DNA of 64,000 bases from Acidocella aquatica (GCF_030160635.1 NZ_BSOS01000067.1:124001-188000); one strand, 5' to 3'; positions 1 to 9,380 are shown, counted from the first letter of the stretch. Numbers and translations: made by a program. The notes: a model not told the origin generated them from the letters alone.

Positions 1-111
1 CCCGACGCCATGAAGGAATACCAGGAGGAAATCATGAACCTGCGCGGCGAGGTCGAGCGCCTGCAACAACAGCTGGCGCAACTGCGCGCCAAGCCGAAAA
101 AGGCGGAATAG
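1..111 (+). CDS. C-terminal fragment of a coiled-coil protein (5' end outside window)
   Basis: Open reading frame that enters from the left edge and stops with TAG at 109-111. The 36 visible residues are a charged, Leu/Gln-rich helix (LQQQLAQLRA) followed by a Lys-rich tail, which is typical of a terminal coiled coil. The family cannot be identified from this much sequence. It reads in the same direction as the ankyrin-type gene that follows after about 60 bases. Confidence 0.6.
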   Translation, partial: PDAMKEYQEEIMNLRGEVERLQQQLAQLRAKPKKAE

Positions 112-170
112 CGCGTTATCTTCCCCCGGGTTCTGGTGGCTCAACCACTAATACGATAGAGTTGTTCACC

Positions 171-785
171 ATGAGATATATCCCCGCCTCCGCCCTAGGT
201 CTTGCTCTGCTTCTCGCCGGTGCCCCGGCCTTCGCCCAGATGTCCATGGGCGGCGCGCCCGGCGGCGCCCCCGGCGGCGGCGGCGTACAGCCCCAGCCGC
301 AGGTGCATGACATCGCCCCCCCCGCCTTGCCGGGCGCCGGTGCCCCAGCCCCGCTGGCAACCGCGCCGGTGGTGCAAAAACCCGCCATCGCCGACCCCAC
401 CCAGGCCCTGTTCGCCGCCGTCAACAGCGGCGACTACAACGCCGCGCAGGACGCGCTGAGCCGCGGCGCAGACCTCACCGCCAAAAACGACCTAGGCGAA
501 ACCCCGCTCGACCTCTCCATCGCCCTCAACCACACCAACATCACCTTCCTGCTGCTGGCCACCCGCAACGAGACCGCCGGCAGCGACGGCACAACCTCTC
601 CCGGCCCCGCCTTCACCGCCACCGCGCCGGCCAGACCCGCACCGCGCAAATCCCACCCCGCCGCGCCCGTGCATGAAGCCGCCACGCCGCACACCACGGA
701 GCCAGCCGTGAACATCGCCCCCGGCAACAACCCCGGCACCCCCAACCCCTCCGCCGGCTTCCTCGGCTTTGGCACCAAAAACTAA
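171..785 (+). CDS. secreted ankyrin-repeat-type protein
   Basis: 204-residue protein. The ATG at 171 begins a clear Sec signal peptide (Arg, hydrophobic core, cleavage near AFA-Q), so the product should be periplasmic. A TTG three codons upstream (162) is a less likely start. After a Gly/Pro-rich, Ala/Pro-rich low-complexity stretch, residues about 75-130 form ankyrin-like units (ALFAAVNSGDYNAAQDAL, then GADLTAKNDLGETPLDLSIA). The C-terminal third is again Pro/Ala/Thr-rich and disordered. Ankyrin units usually bind protein partners; the partner here is unknown. One to two repeats is short for a stable ankyrin fold, so the assignment is to a domain type, not to a function. Confidence 0.75.
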   Translation: MRYIPASALGLALLLAGAPAFAQMSMGGAPGGAPGGGGVQPQPQVHDIAPPALPGAGAPAPLATAPVVQKPAIADPTQALFAAVNSGDYNAAQDALSRGADLTAKNDLGETPLDLSIALNHTNITFLLLATRNETAGSDGTTSPGPAFTATAPARPAPRKSHPAAPVHEAATPHTTEPAVNIAPGNNPGTPNPSAGFLGFGTKN

Positions 786-812
786 CCCCAGGACGCGCTC
801 CAGGACGCGGCC

Positions 813-2585
813 TTAAAAATCCGCGTCCTCAAATTCCATCATCACCGCCGCCCCGGCCTCGATCACCGCCAGCAGCGCCCCCGTCTGCGGCAGCAGCCGC
901 TGCATATAAAACCGCGCCGTCCCCAGCTTGGCGCGATAAAACGGCGTCCCGGCCTTCGGCAACGCAATCTTTGCCATCCGCGCCCACATGAACCCAAGCG
1001 CCACCAGCCCGAACAACCGTAAATACTCCACCGAGGCCGCGCCGATCTCATCATAATTGCTCATCGCCGCCTCCATCACATGGCCGGTGGCCATCTGCAG
1101 ATGCTCCACCGCCGCCTGCAACGGCGCCACGAAGGGCTGCATCTCCTCAGCCCCATTCGCCTCGATAAATTCCAGCACCGGGTCCAGAAACCGCGTCATC
1201 AGCCGCCCGCCATCCTGCGGCAGCTTGCGCCCCACCAGATCCAGCGCCTGTATCCCGTTGGTCCCCTCATACAACATCGAAATCCGGGCATCGCGCACAT
1301 ACTGCTCCATGCCATGGTCGCGGATATACCCATGCCCGCCATAACATTGCATCGCCAGGCTGGCGGCCTCAAACCCCAAATCCGTGAACAGCGCCTTCAC
1401 CACCGGGGTCAGCAGCGCCGTGAAATCATCCGCCTCCGCCCGTGTTTCCTCATCCTCCACCCGCTGCAACACATCCACCTGGCGCGCCACCCAACCCGAG
1501 AGCGCCCGGCACCCCTCGATATACGCCCGCATGGTCAACAACATCCGCCGCACATCCGGATGCACCAATATCGGGTCCGCCTGCTTATCCGGCGCTTTTA
1601 CTCCGGTCAGCGACCTCCCCTGAATCCGCTCGCGCGCATAGGCAACCGCGTTCTGGTAAGCCACCTCCGCGACCCCCAGCCCCTGAATCCCAACGGACAG
1701 GCGCTCCGTGTTCATCATGGTGAACATCGCCCGCAGCCCCTTATGCGGCTCGCCGACAATCCACCCCTGCGCCCCCTCGAACGCCATCGCGCAGGTCGCC
1801 GAAGCCTTGATCCCCATCTTGTGCTCAATGGCCGTGCACATCACCCCATTGCGCGCCCCCACACCGCCATCGGCATCGGGCAAAAACTTCGGCACCACGA
1901 ACAGCGAAATCCCCTTCACCCCCGCCGGCGCATCCGGCAACCGCGCCAGCACCAGATGAATGATATTCTCCGTCAGATCATGCTCCCCGGCGGAGATAAA
2001 AATCTTGTTTCCCGTTACGCTGAACGAACCATCCGCCTGCGGCACCGCCCTGGTGCGCAACATGCCCAGATCCGTCCCGCAATGCGGCTCGGTCAAACAC
2101 ATCGTCCCCGCCCATTCGCCCGAAACCAGCTTCGGCAGATACAAGCGCTTCAACGCCTCCGAGCCATGATGATACAGCGCCAGATACGCCCCATGCGTCA
2201 GCCCCGGATACAGCCCGAACGCCATATTCGCCGAACACATCATCTCTTCCACAAAGGTGGAAAGCGCCACCGGCATCCCCTGCCCGCCAAACTCCGGCGC
2301 GCAGGCCATCGCCGTCCACCCGCCCGCCCGGAACCCCTCATACGCCGCCTTGAACCCCTCCGGCGTGCGCACCGCGCCACCCTCCCAGGTGCAGCCTTCC
2401 AAATCGCCCTTCTGGTTCAGCGGAAACAACACCTCCGCGGTGAATTGCCCCCCCGCCTCCAGCACACTATCCATCAGCTCCGGCGTAAACTCCGCGCAGC
2501 CCGGCAATTGCGCAATCGTCTTGCCGTCAAACAACTCGTGCAGCACAAACCGCATATCCTCAAGCGGCGCCTTATAATTCGGCAT
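813..2585 (-). CDS. acyl-CoA dehydrogenase, DmdC/FadE long form
   Basis: 590-residue flavoprotein that would introduce the 2,3 double bond of an acyl-CoA, the first step of beta-oxidation. It carries the substrate/FAD signature CLTEPHCGTDLG (about 163-174) and the catalytic-base motif YEGTNGIQ with Glu near 440. The 590-residue length and extra C-terminal helical domain match the 3-methylmercaptopropionyl-CoA dehydrogenase (DmdC)-like branch, not the 380-residue short form. It is the last gene of a minus-strand operon, 12 bases after the FadN-type gene. The chain-length or substrate preference cannot be read from the sequence; a medium/long-chain fatty acid or a branched acid is equally possible. 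Confidence 0.9.
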   Translation of the reverse strand: MPNYKAPLEDMRFVLHELFDGKTIAQLPGCAEFTPELMDSVLEAGGQFTAEVLFPLNQKGDLEGCTWEGGAVRTPEGFKAAYEGFRAGGWTAMACAPEFGGQGMPVALSTFVEEMMCSANMAFGLYPGLTHGAYLALYHHGSEALKRLYLPKLVSGEWAGTMCLTEPHCGTDLGMLRTRAVPQADGSFSVTGNKIFISAGEHDLTENIIHLVLARLPDAPAGVKGISLFVVPKFLPDADGGVGARNGVMCTAIEHKMGIKASATCAMAFEGAQGWIVGEPHKGLRAMFTMMNTERLSVGIQGLGVAEVAYQNAVAYARERIQGRSLTGVKAPDKQADPILVHPDVRRMLLTMRAYIEGCRALSGWVARQVDVLQRVEDEETRAEADDFTALLTPVVKALFTDLGFEAASLAMQCYGGHGYIRDHGMEQYVRDARISMLYEGTNGIQALDLVGRKLPQDGGRLMTRFLDPVLEFIEANGAEEMQPFVAPLQAAVEHLQMATGHVMEAAMSNYDEIGAASVEYLRLFGLVALGFMWARMAKIALPKAGTPFYRAKLGTARFYMQRLLPQTGALLAVIEAGAAVMMEFEDADF

Positions 2586-2597
2586 CTCAACCTCTCC

Positions 2598-4970
2598 TCA
2601 ATTGCGTAACGGCTTGCCGGTATCAATAATACTTTTGATCCGCGCCTGGCTCTCCTTCGTGCGCACCAGCGCCATGAACGCCTTTCGCTCCAGCGCCATC
2701 ACATCCGCCTCGCTCAACGCGTCCAGATAATCCGTATCCCCGCCGCTCAAAACCTCCGCCAGCGCGCCCGCAACACTCACATCATGCTTGCTCGCCACCC
2801 CGCGTTTATGAAACCCCTCCACCGCCATGTTCAACGCCACCCGCCCGCTCGGCCCCGGCAAATGCAGCTCCGGTGCCTGCGGCACTTCATACCCATCCAC
2901 CATCGCCAGCGCCGCCGCCTTTGCATCAGCCAACAACCTGTCACGGTTCATCGTTATCCCATCGGCGGGGCGCAAAAACTTCATCTCCAACGCCTCCGCC
3001 GCCGAGCGCGATACTTTCGCCGTCGAAATCATCTCAAACACTTTCGCCACCGCCGGCATCGGCCCTTTCGGCATCTGCTTGTCCTGGCTCCAGCGCGCCA
3101 GCAGACTCACACACCCGCCCCACCCCGGCACCAGCCCAACCCCCGCCTCCACCAGCCCGATATAACTCTCCGCATAGGCCTGCACCGCCGCGCAATGCAG
3201 CAACATCTCCGCCCCGCCGCCCAACGCCAGGCCCACAGGCGCGCCCACCACCGGAAACGGCGCATACCGCATCGCCTGATAAATCCGCTGCCCCTCCTTC
3301 ATGGAAGTCTCGATCTTCCCCCACATCCGGATATTCGACCACAAATACACCAGCCCGATGTTCGCGCCTTGCGAGAAATTCACCTTCTGCGGCTGCTCGC
3401 GCAAATCATCATTATACAACACCAGCGCCTTGTAATCCCTCTTCACCAGCGCAAGCGTCTTCTCCAGCAGCCCAAGAATCTCGCCATCCAGCATATTGCG
3501 CATCGCCCCGCGCAAGGCCGCATGCGTCTCAAAACACAACACGCCGTCGCCAATATCCCAAACAGAAGCCGCCTTGTTCTCCAACACCGCCCGGCCGCGC
3601 CGCTTCACATCCTCCAGCAACAAAATCCCCGGCGCCCGCCCAATCGCCTCATACCCACCCGCCAACGAAAACCGCTCCACCTCGCCGTCAGCATTTTCCC
3701 GGTAGAATTTCCCATCCCCCACCGCCCGCAAAACCGGCGGCACCTCCAAACCCAACGCCGCCAACCGGCCTGCCACCCACGCGCCGCCCAGCCGGTCCAT
3801 CAACTCAAACGGCCCAAACCTCCACGTATACCCCAGCCGCATCGCGGCATCGATCGCGGCAACATCCTCGCCAATCTCCGGCACCAACGCCGCCGCATAA
3901 GCCAAAACCCGCCCCAGCACCCCCCACGCATAAGCCCCATACTTCGTCGTGGAATCCAGCAACTTCTTCAAATCATCGCGCGCCGCGCGCACCAGCGGAA
4001 GCTCCGCCCGCACAGACTCGCGCCACTCCAGCCGCCCCGCCCCCGCCGCGCGCAAATCCAGCGCGCTCTTCTGCTTCTTCCCATCCGCCCCGCGCGCGCT
4101 GCGGTAAAATCCGCCCTTGCCCTTGTTCCCCGTAAACCCTTCCGCCACCAACTGGGTAAAAACCGCCCCATGCCGATTCATCGCGTGAAACACATCACCT
4201 TCCGGCAACAACCGCGCCAGCGACGCATTCACATGCAACGCCAGATCAATCCCCACCATATCAATCAACCCAAACACCCCGGTGGAGGGAAACCCCATAG
4301 CCTTGCCCATCACCGCATCGGCTTCCTCAACCTCCAGCCCCATCTCCAGCGCCAGCACCATCGCGCACTGCACCCAATACGTGCCGATCCGGTTGGCGAT
4401 AAACCCTGGCGTATCCTTGCAACTTACAACCGTCTTACCCATCCCCTGGTCCAGGAACCCCCGCAGCGGCGCAAACGCCTCCCCCTCGCCGCCAACCATC
4501 TCCAGCAAGCGCATATAGCGCGGCGGATTAAAAAAATGCGTGATGCAAAAATCCCGCGCCAGCCCCTCGGGCATCCCCGCCGTCAACTCCCGCAACGGAA
4601 TCGTCGAAGTATTCGACGACACCACCGAACCCTCCTTCCTCACCGCATCCAGCCGCGCATAAAGCGCCTGCTTCACCTCCAGTTTTTCAACCACCGCCTC
4701 CACAATCCAGTCACAGCGCCCCACCGCCACCAGATCATCCTCGATATTCCCAGCCGTAATCAGCCTCGCCGCGCGGCTGCCCATCAACGGCGCCGGCTCC
4801 ATCTTCTTCAGCCTCTCAATCGTCGCGCACGCAATCGCATTGCGCTCCACCGCCCCCGGCTTCACAATATCCACCAGCAGCACATCAACCCCGGCATTGG
4901 CCGCATGCGCCGCAATGCTCGCCCCCATCACCCCCGCGCCGATCACGGCAACCGAACGTATCTCGCCCAT
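2598..4970 (-). CDS. fadN: 3-hydroxyacyl-CoA dehydrogenase / enoyl-CoA hydratase, FadN type
   Basis: Bifunctional beta-oxidation enzyme of 790 residues. The domain order is dehydrogenase first (NAD-binding GAGVMG at about 11-16, then two HAD C-terminal domains to about 410) and crotonase-fold hydratase last (about 480-690; GLVEAGVGLVPGWGG at about 605-619 carries the active-site Glu). This order is that of Bacillus FadN and is the reverse of E. coli FadB. The frame is open 27 codons further upstream, but the ATG at 4970 begins directly before the Rossmann fold, with one base between it and the TGA of the thiolase gene (TGACATG), so translational coupling is likely. Neighbours supply the thiolase and the acyl-CoA dehydrogenase, completing a beta-oxidation cycle. 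Confidence 0.92.
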   Translation of the reverse strand: MGEIRSVAVIGAGVMGASIAAHAANAGVDVLLVDIVKPGAVERNAIACATIERLKKMEPAPLMGSRAARLITAGNIEDDLVAVGRCDWIVEAVVEKLEVKQALYARLDAVRKEGSVVSSNTSTIPLRELTAGMPEGLARDFCITHFFNPPRYMRLLEMVGGEGEAFAPLRGFLDQGMGKTVVSCKDTPGFIANRIGTYWVQCAMVLALEMGLEVEEADAVMGKAMGFPSTGVFGLIDMVGIDLALHVNASLARLLPEGDVFHAMNRHGAVFTQLVAEGFTGNKGKGGFYRSARGADGKKQKSALDLRAAGAGRLEWRESVRAELPLVRAARDDLKKLLDSTTKYGAYAWGVLGRVLAYAAALVPEIGEDVAAIDAAMRLGYTWRFGPFELMDRLGGAWVAGRLAALGLEVPPVLRAVGDGKFYRENADGEVERFSLAGGYEAIGRAPGILLLEDVKRRGRAVLENKAASVWDIGDGVLCFETHAALRGAMRNMLDGEILGLLEKTLALVKRDYKALVLYNDDLREQPQKVNFSQGANIGLVYLWSNIRMWGKIETSMKEGQRIYQAMRYAPFPVVGAPVGLALGGGAEMLLHCAAVQAYAESYIGLVEAGVGLVPGWGGCVSLLARWSQDKQMPKGPMPAVAKVFEMISTAKVSRSAAEALEMKFLRPADGITMNRDRLLADAKAAALAMVDGYEVPQAPELHLPGPSGRVALNMAVEGFHKRGVASKHDVSVAGALAEVLSGGDTDYLDALSEADVMALERKAFMALVRTKESQARIKSIIDTGKPLRN

Positions 4971-4971
4971 G

Positions 4972-6108
4972 TCAAAGCGCCTCCAATATCGTGGCGATCC
5001 CCTGCCCCCCGCCAATACACTGCGTCGCCAGCGCATAACGCCCATTAACACGCTTCAGCAACGAAGCCGCCTTGCCCGTAATGCGCGCGCCCGTCGCCCC
5101 CAGCGGATGCCCCAGCGCAATCGCCCCGCCATCCAGATTCACCTTTTCCGGGTCCACCCCCAGCTCGCGGATACAAGCCAGCGCCTGCGATGCAAACGCC
5201 TCGTTCAACTCCACAACATCCAGCTCATTCACCGGAATTCCTGCCCGCGCCAGCGCCTTTTTCGACGCCGCCACCGGCCCCATGCCCATGATCTCGGGCG
5301 CGCACCCCGCCACCGCCACCGCCCTTATCCGCGCCAACACCGCCAACCCATGCGCCTTCGCATAATCCTCCGAGCAAACCAGCACCGCCGCCGCGCCATC
5401 GGTCAGCGGTGATGACGTCCCCGCCGTCACACTTCCCGCCACATCAAACGCCGGCTTCAACCCCGCCAGCCCCTCGGCTGTCACATCCGCGCGGATACAC
5501 TCATCGCGCCCAACCTCCACCCGCTCATCCACATACGGCACAATCTCATCATCAAACCGCCCCGCACCTTGCGCCGCCGCCGCCTTGCGCTGGCTGGCCA
5601 GCGCAAACGCCTCCTGCTCCACCCTGCCAACACCCCATTGGCGCGCCACATTCTCAGCCGTTTCGCCCATGCTGATATAAGCCTGCGGCCGCATCGCATA
5701 AAGTTTCGGCGAGGGCATCGGGTTGAACCCGCTCATCGGCACCCGGCTCATGCTCTCCACCCCGGCGCACACAAACACCTCCCCCGCCCCCGTCGCAATC
5801 GCCCCCGCCGCCATATGGATCGCACTCATCGACGACCCGCAAAACCGGTTGACGGTCACCCCCGCCGTCCCCACCGGCAGCTCCGCCAGCAGCCCGATCA
5901 TCCGCGCCACATTCAGCCCCTGCTCACCCTCGGGAAACGCACAACCCGCAATCAGGTCCTCAATGTCCTCAAACCTCACCCCCGCCCGCGTCACCAGCGC
6001 GCGCACCACCTCCGCCGCCAGCTCATCGGGCCGCACCCGCGCCAACCCCCCCTTATTCGCCGGCGTAAACGCAGAGCGGACATAACCCGCGATCACAGCT
6101 TTGGTCAT
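4972..6108 (-). CDS. fadA: acetyl-CoA C-acyltransferase (3-ketoacyl-CoA thiolase)
   Basis: 378-residue degradative thiolase that cleaves 3-ketoacyl-CoA with CoA. The nucleophile Cys90 lies in NRFCGSSM, His334 in GHPLGATG, and the second catalytic Cys364 in CIGGGQG. The start is set by an ATG at 6108 preceded by GAGGAAAG, a strong ribosome binding site; the frame is open 17 codons further. It sits between the MerR regulator (17 bases upstream) and the FadN-type gene (1 base downstream), so it is part of one beta-oxidation operon. Confidence 0.93.
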   Translation of the reverse strand: MTKAVIAGYVRSAFTPANKGGLARVRPDELAAEVVRALVTRAGVRFEDIEDLIAGCAFPEGEQGLNVARMIGLLAELPVGTAGVTVNRFCGSSMSAIHMAAGAIATGAGEVFVCAGVESMSRVPMSGFNPMPSPKLYAMRPQAYISMGETAENVARQWGVGRVEQEAFALASQRKAAAAQGAGRFDDEIVPYVDERVEVGRDECIRADVTAEGLAGLKPAFDVAGSVTAGTSSPLTDGAAAVLVCSEDYAKAHGLAVLARIRAVAVAGCAPEIMGMGPVAASKKALARAGIPVNELDVVELNEAFASQALACIRELGVDPEKVNLDGGAIALGHPLGATGARITGKAASLLKRVNGRYALATQCIGGGQGIATILEAL

Positions 6109-6125
6109 GAATCTTTCCTCTTGTT

Positions 6126-6521
6126 TTATCCCATTGTCTCGGCCAGCGCCGCCTCGCATTGCCGGTCGATCTCACCCAGCTCGGCCAGGCTTTCCTCAAT
6201 GGCCGCGCGCTGTTCGCGCAACGCCGCCAGCCGCTGGCGCACCGCCTGCTGCAACTGCCTCGTCTGCACCCGGTGCGCCGGGTCCGCGTCATACAAATCC
6301 AAAAATTCCCTGATCTCGCGCAGCGAAAACCCAAGCCGCTTGCCCCGCAGAATCAACATCAGCCGCGCCCGGTCCCGCGCGCCATAAACCCGCGCGCTCC
6401 CCGCCCGCTGCGGCGTAATCAGCCCCTTATCCTCATAAAACCTGATAGCCCGCGCCGTCACCCCCAGCTCGCGCGCCAGCTGGCTCACCGAATACAAAAC
6501 CAGCACGGGCGCAGATTTCAC
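6126..6521 (-). CDS. MerR-family regulator of the beta-oxidation operon
   Basis: 131-residue DNA-binding protein. The N-terminal winged helix has the MerR pattern (about 8-45: YSVSQLARELGVTARAIRFY), followed by a second HTH segment and a long C-terminal dimerisation helix with Arg/Gln/Glu heptads. There is no Cys-rich metal-binding end, which fits the LiuR/PsrA-like regulators of acyl-CoA catabolism better than metal sensors. Translation starts at a GTG (6521) with GGGAGGG six bases upstream. It is the first gene of the operon that continues with thiolase, FadN-type enzyme and acyl-CoA dehydrogenase, so it most likely controls that operon and itself. The ligand is unknown. Confidence 0.85.
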   Translation of the reverse strand: MKSAPVLVLYSVSQLARELGVTARAIRFYEDKGLITPQRAGSARVYGARDRARLMLILRGKRLGFSLREIREFLDLYDADPAHRVQTRQLQQAVRQRLAALREQRAAIEESLAELGEIDRQCEAALAETMG

Positions 6522-6536
6522 GGCAACCCTCCCATT

Positions 6537-6560
6537 TTAACGCAAAGCGTCGTTGCTTAA
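6537..6560. promoter_or_regulatory. candidate MerR operator upstream of the beta-oxidation operon
   Basis: Imperfect inverted repeat TTAACGCAA-agcgtcg-TTGCTTAA, 16 bases upstream of the MerR start codon and inside the only non-coding gap available for the operon promoter. MerR proteins bind such dyads in the promoter spacer. One arm has one extra base, so this is a candidate only. Confidence 0.35.
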
Positions 6561-6650
6561 CGTATAGGGCATACCCCCCAACCCTGTCCAGAATTTTCCA
6601 CCAAACACCCCAGGGTTGCGTCCCCCGCCACTTCCTGGCTTCCTGCCAAC

Positions 6651-8570
6651 ATGCCCCATCCCCTCCCCCGCCGCGCGCTCCTCCAATCCACCGCCGCCCT
6701 CACAGCGCTCGCCGCCGCCCCGGCCGCCGCCGCCACCGGCCCCATCATCCAGCTGCGCCTGCTGGAAACCTCCGACCTCCACACCTTCGATGAAAACTAC
6801 GACTATTTCCGCGACGCGCCCGATAACACCGTCGGCCTCACCAAGGCTGCCACCCTCATCCGCGCCGCCCGCGCCCAGGCGCAAAACACCCTGCTGTTTG
6901 ACAATGGCGACACCATCCAGGGCAACCCACTGGCTGACTACATGGCCCAGCCCGGCAACCTGCCCCCCGGCCACATCCACCCCACCATCCGCGCCATGAA
7001 CACCCTCAACTACGACGCCGCCACCATCGGCAACCATGAATTCAACTACGGCCTCCCCTTCCTCACCGCCGCCCTCTCGGGCGCCAACTTCCCCTTCTGC
7101 TCCGCCAACATCCTCAACGCTGACAACTCCCCCTGGCTCCCCCCCACCCTCATCCTGGAACGCCACTTCACCGCGCAGGACGGCTCGATCCACCCCCTTA
7201 AAATCGGCGTCATCGGCTTCGTCCCACCCCAGATCACCCATTGGGACAAAGCCCACCTCACCGGCCGCCTGATCACGACTGACATCGTGGACGCCGCGCA
7301 AAAACACATCCCCCAACTGCGCCCGCAGGTAGACCTCCTCATCGCCCTCAGCCATTCCGGCATCTCCACCGCCCCGCGCCGCGGCTTTGATGAAAACGCC
7401 AGCTACTACCTGGCCCAGGTCCCCGGCATTGACGCTATTTTCACCGGCCATTCCCACCGCGTCTTCCCCGGCCCCAGCTACGCGGGATATGACGGCATCG
7501 ACGCCACAATCGGCACATTAAACGACATCCCCGCCACCATGCCCGGCTTCTGGGGCAGCGACATCGGCATCATCGACCTCACCCTAACCCAGCAGAACGG
7601 CAAATGGGCCGTCACCGGTTTCACCGCCACCACCCAGCCAATTTCCCAACGCGCCAACCACACCGTCACACCCCTGGCCGCCAACGACCCCCAGGTCGAC
7701 GCCGCCATCGCCCAGGATCACCAAAAAACCCTGGCCTGGATACGCGAACCCATCGGCCACCTCACCCAGCCCCTCAACAGCTATTCCGCCCTCATCGGCA
7801 CCGAGGGCTCCCTCGCCCTCGTCAACGCCGCCCAAACCTGGTACGCAACACCCCTGATCGGCTCAACAAACCTGCCAATCCTCTCCGCCGCCGCCCCCTT
7901 CAAGGAGGGCTACCAATCCCCCGACAACTACATAGACCTTAGCGCCGGCACCATCGCCATCAAGGATGTCGCCGATCTCTACATGTACCCCAACACCGTC
8001 GCCGCCATCCAGGTCAGCGACGAACAATTGCAAAACTGGCTGGAAAAATCAGCGGAAATCTTTAACCAGATCGACCCTGAAAACCCCGCCCCGCAACCCC
8101 TGCTCAACCCCCACGTCCCCTCTTATGTGTTCGATGTCATCTCCGGCATCACCTACGAGATTGACATAACCCAGCCGGCCCGCTTCGGCGCCCACGGAAA
8201 ATTCAAAGCCTCCGCCAACAGAATCAAAAACCTGCGCTACCAGGGCACGCCCATAACGCCGGACCAGACATTCATCGTCGTCACCAACAACTACCGCGCC
8301 GACTCCGGCGGCATCGTCCAAAACCCCAGCGCCGTGATCCTGCGCGCCCCCGACCAAACCCGCGACGCCATCATCCGCTACATCCTGGCCGAAAAAACCA
8401 TCACCGTCGCCACCCCGCCCATCTGGTCTTTTGCTCCCATCGGCGCCCCCATCACCGTCACCTTCGAATCCTCCCCCGCCGCCGCGCGTTATTTGCTAAA
8501 AAACAAAAACATCACCTCCCTCGGCGACTCCGGCGACGGCTATACCCAATTTGCTCTGTCCCTCAGCTGA
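6651..8570 (+). CDS. cpdB: periplasmic 2',3'-cyclic-nucleotide 2'-phosphodiesterase/3'-nucleotidase
   Basis: 639 residues, close to E. coli CpdB (647). It begins with a twin-arginine-like signal (PRRALLQ, Ala-rich core to about residue 28), so it should be exported and hydrolyse cyclic and 3' nucleotides for phosphate and nucleoside recovery. The N-terminal metallophosphatase domain shows SDLH (about 41-44), GDTIQGN, TIGNHEF and GHSHRVFPG, all metal or phosphate ligands. The C-terminal 5'-nucleotidase domain has the substrate-stacking and NNYRADSGG segments. It is divergent from the MerR operon and has its own 5' region. Confidence 0.93.
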   Translation: MPHPLPRRALLQSTAALTALAAAPAAAATGPIIQLRLLETSDLHTFDENYDYFRDAPDNTVGLTKAATLIRAARAQAQNTLLFDNGDTIQGNPLADYMAQPGNLPPGHIHPTIRAMNTLNYDAATIGNHEFNYGLPFLTAALSGANFPFCSANILNADNSPWLPPTLILERHFTAQDGSIHPLKIGVIGFVPPQITHWDKAHLTGRLITTDIVDAAQKHIPQLRPQVDLLIALSHSGISTAPRRGFDENASYYLAQVPGIDAIFTGHSHRVFPGPSYAGYDGIDATIGTLNDIPATMPGFWGSDIGIIDLTLTQQNGKWAVTGFTATTQPISQRANHTVTPLAANDPQVDAAIAQDHQKTLAWIREPIGHLTQPLNSYSALIGTEGSLALVNAAQTWYATPLIGSTNLPILSAAAPFKEGYQSPDNYIDLSAGTIAIKDVADLYMYPNTVAAIQVSDEQLQNWLEKSAEIFNQIDPENPAPQPLLNPHVPSYVFDVISGITYEIDITQPARFGAHGKFKASANRIKNLRYQGTPITPDQTFIVVTNNYRADSGGIVQNPSAVILRAPDQTRDAIIRYILAEKTITVATPPIWSFAPIGAPITVTFESSPAAARYLLKNKNITSLGDSGDGYTQFALSLS

Positions 8571-8588
8571 CCGCCGCCATTATGTTTT

Positions 8589-8691
8589 TAGAGCCTGATC
8601 GCTTTAAGTGCGGTCAGGCTCTAGCCGGTTTTCTGAGGGCGATTCACGCTTTCGGCTCGCTCGGTTGAGCGAACCTCAAACGATCGCACTC
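8589..8691 (+). repeat. MITE-like element, copy A
   Basis: About 103 bases. The left part is a near-perfect hairpin, AGAGCCTGATCGC - ttaag - GCGGTCAGGCTCT. The right part holds GGCTCGCTCggttGAGCGAacc and ends CGATCGCACTC. The two ends are imperfect terminal inverted repeats of the form TAGAGnnnGATCG. Related copies are at 22865-22969, 35720-35824, 35823-35927 and, half-length, 57937-57994. It sits directly before the acetyltransferase ribosome binding site, so any promoter for that gene lies in or before it. Confidence 0.85.
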
Positions 8692-8702
8692 AAGGAGTAA
8701 AA

Positions 8703-9380
8703 TTGAAAATGTCCCTAAAAAACACATTTGCCGATCACCTCAGAAGATACCTCGGCGGCACACGCAACAGCCCAGCCCCACCGCAACCTCCAGCAACGTG
8801 GCAAGAACAAAAAAGCCAAGGCCGCGCCTGGATCAAGGCCAACAATCTACAGAGCCAATTTCCTCAATACAAAATCGGCCGCGCAAGCTACGGCAACCCA
8901 AGCGTTGAATTTCGGGAAGGCGGCGGCAACCTTTCCATCGGCAATTTTTGTTCGCTGGCGAGCAACGTCCGAATCCTCCTCGGCGGCGAACATCGTCTTG
9001 ATTTGGCAACATCCTACCCTTTCAATATCGCCTGTGAATCAGCGTGGAAATTTTCCGGCCATCCTCGCACAAAAGGCGATGTAACCCTGGGTCACGATGT
9101 CTGGATCGGCATGAACGCCATGATCATGTCCGGCGTCACGATCGGCAACGGCGCCGCCGTCGGCGCCGGAGCGGTGGTCACAAGAGATATTCCCCCCTAC
9201 GCCATAGCCGCCGGAAATCCCGCGCAAACGATCAGGTTCGGATTTGACAACGAAACAATATCCCGCCTGCAAAAAATCACCTGGTGGAACTGGCCTGACG
9301 AAAAAATCGAGACGTTTCTGCCTTTGATGCTGACAGATCAAATCAATTCATTCCTCGATGCCGCCGAACAACAACCGTAG
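8703..9380 (+). CDS. CatB-type hexapeptide-repeat acetyltransferase
   Basis: 225-residue left-handed beta-helix acyltransferase of the xenobiotic (CatB/VatD) class, which uses acetyl-CoA to acetylate a hydroxyl. It shows hexapeptide turns GDVTLGHDVWIGMNAMIMSG and VTIGNGAAVGAGAVV, the family landmark HPRTKGD, and AAGNPAQTIRF at the end of the helix. The start is TTG 8703 (five bases after AAGGAG) or ATG 8709 (eleven bases after it). Base composition is clearly more AT-rich than the flanks, and the gene is bracketed by two repeat types, which suggests acquisition. The TAG stop lies inside the palindromic repeat GTAGGATGG. The substrate is probably a cell-surface glycan or an antibiotic; nothing in the sequence decides. 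Confidence 0.85.
   Translation: MKMSLKNTFADHLRRYLGGTRNSPAPPQPPATWQEQKSQGRAWIKANNLQSQFPQYKIGRASYGNPSVEFREGGGNLSIGNFCSLASNVRILLGGEHRLDLATSYPFNIACESAWKFSGHPRTKGDVTLGHDVWIGMNAMIMSGVTIGNGAAVGAGAVVTRDIPPYAIAAGNPAQTIRFGFDNETISRLQKITWWNWPDEKIETFLPLMLTDQINSFLDAAEQQP

Noticed and set aside
2784-5048. 754-codon plus-strand frame antisense to the FadN-type gene
   Set aside because: Arg/His/Pro-rich low-complexity translation, shadow of a clear enzyme gene.
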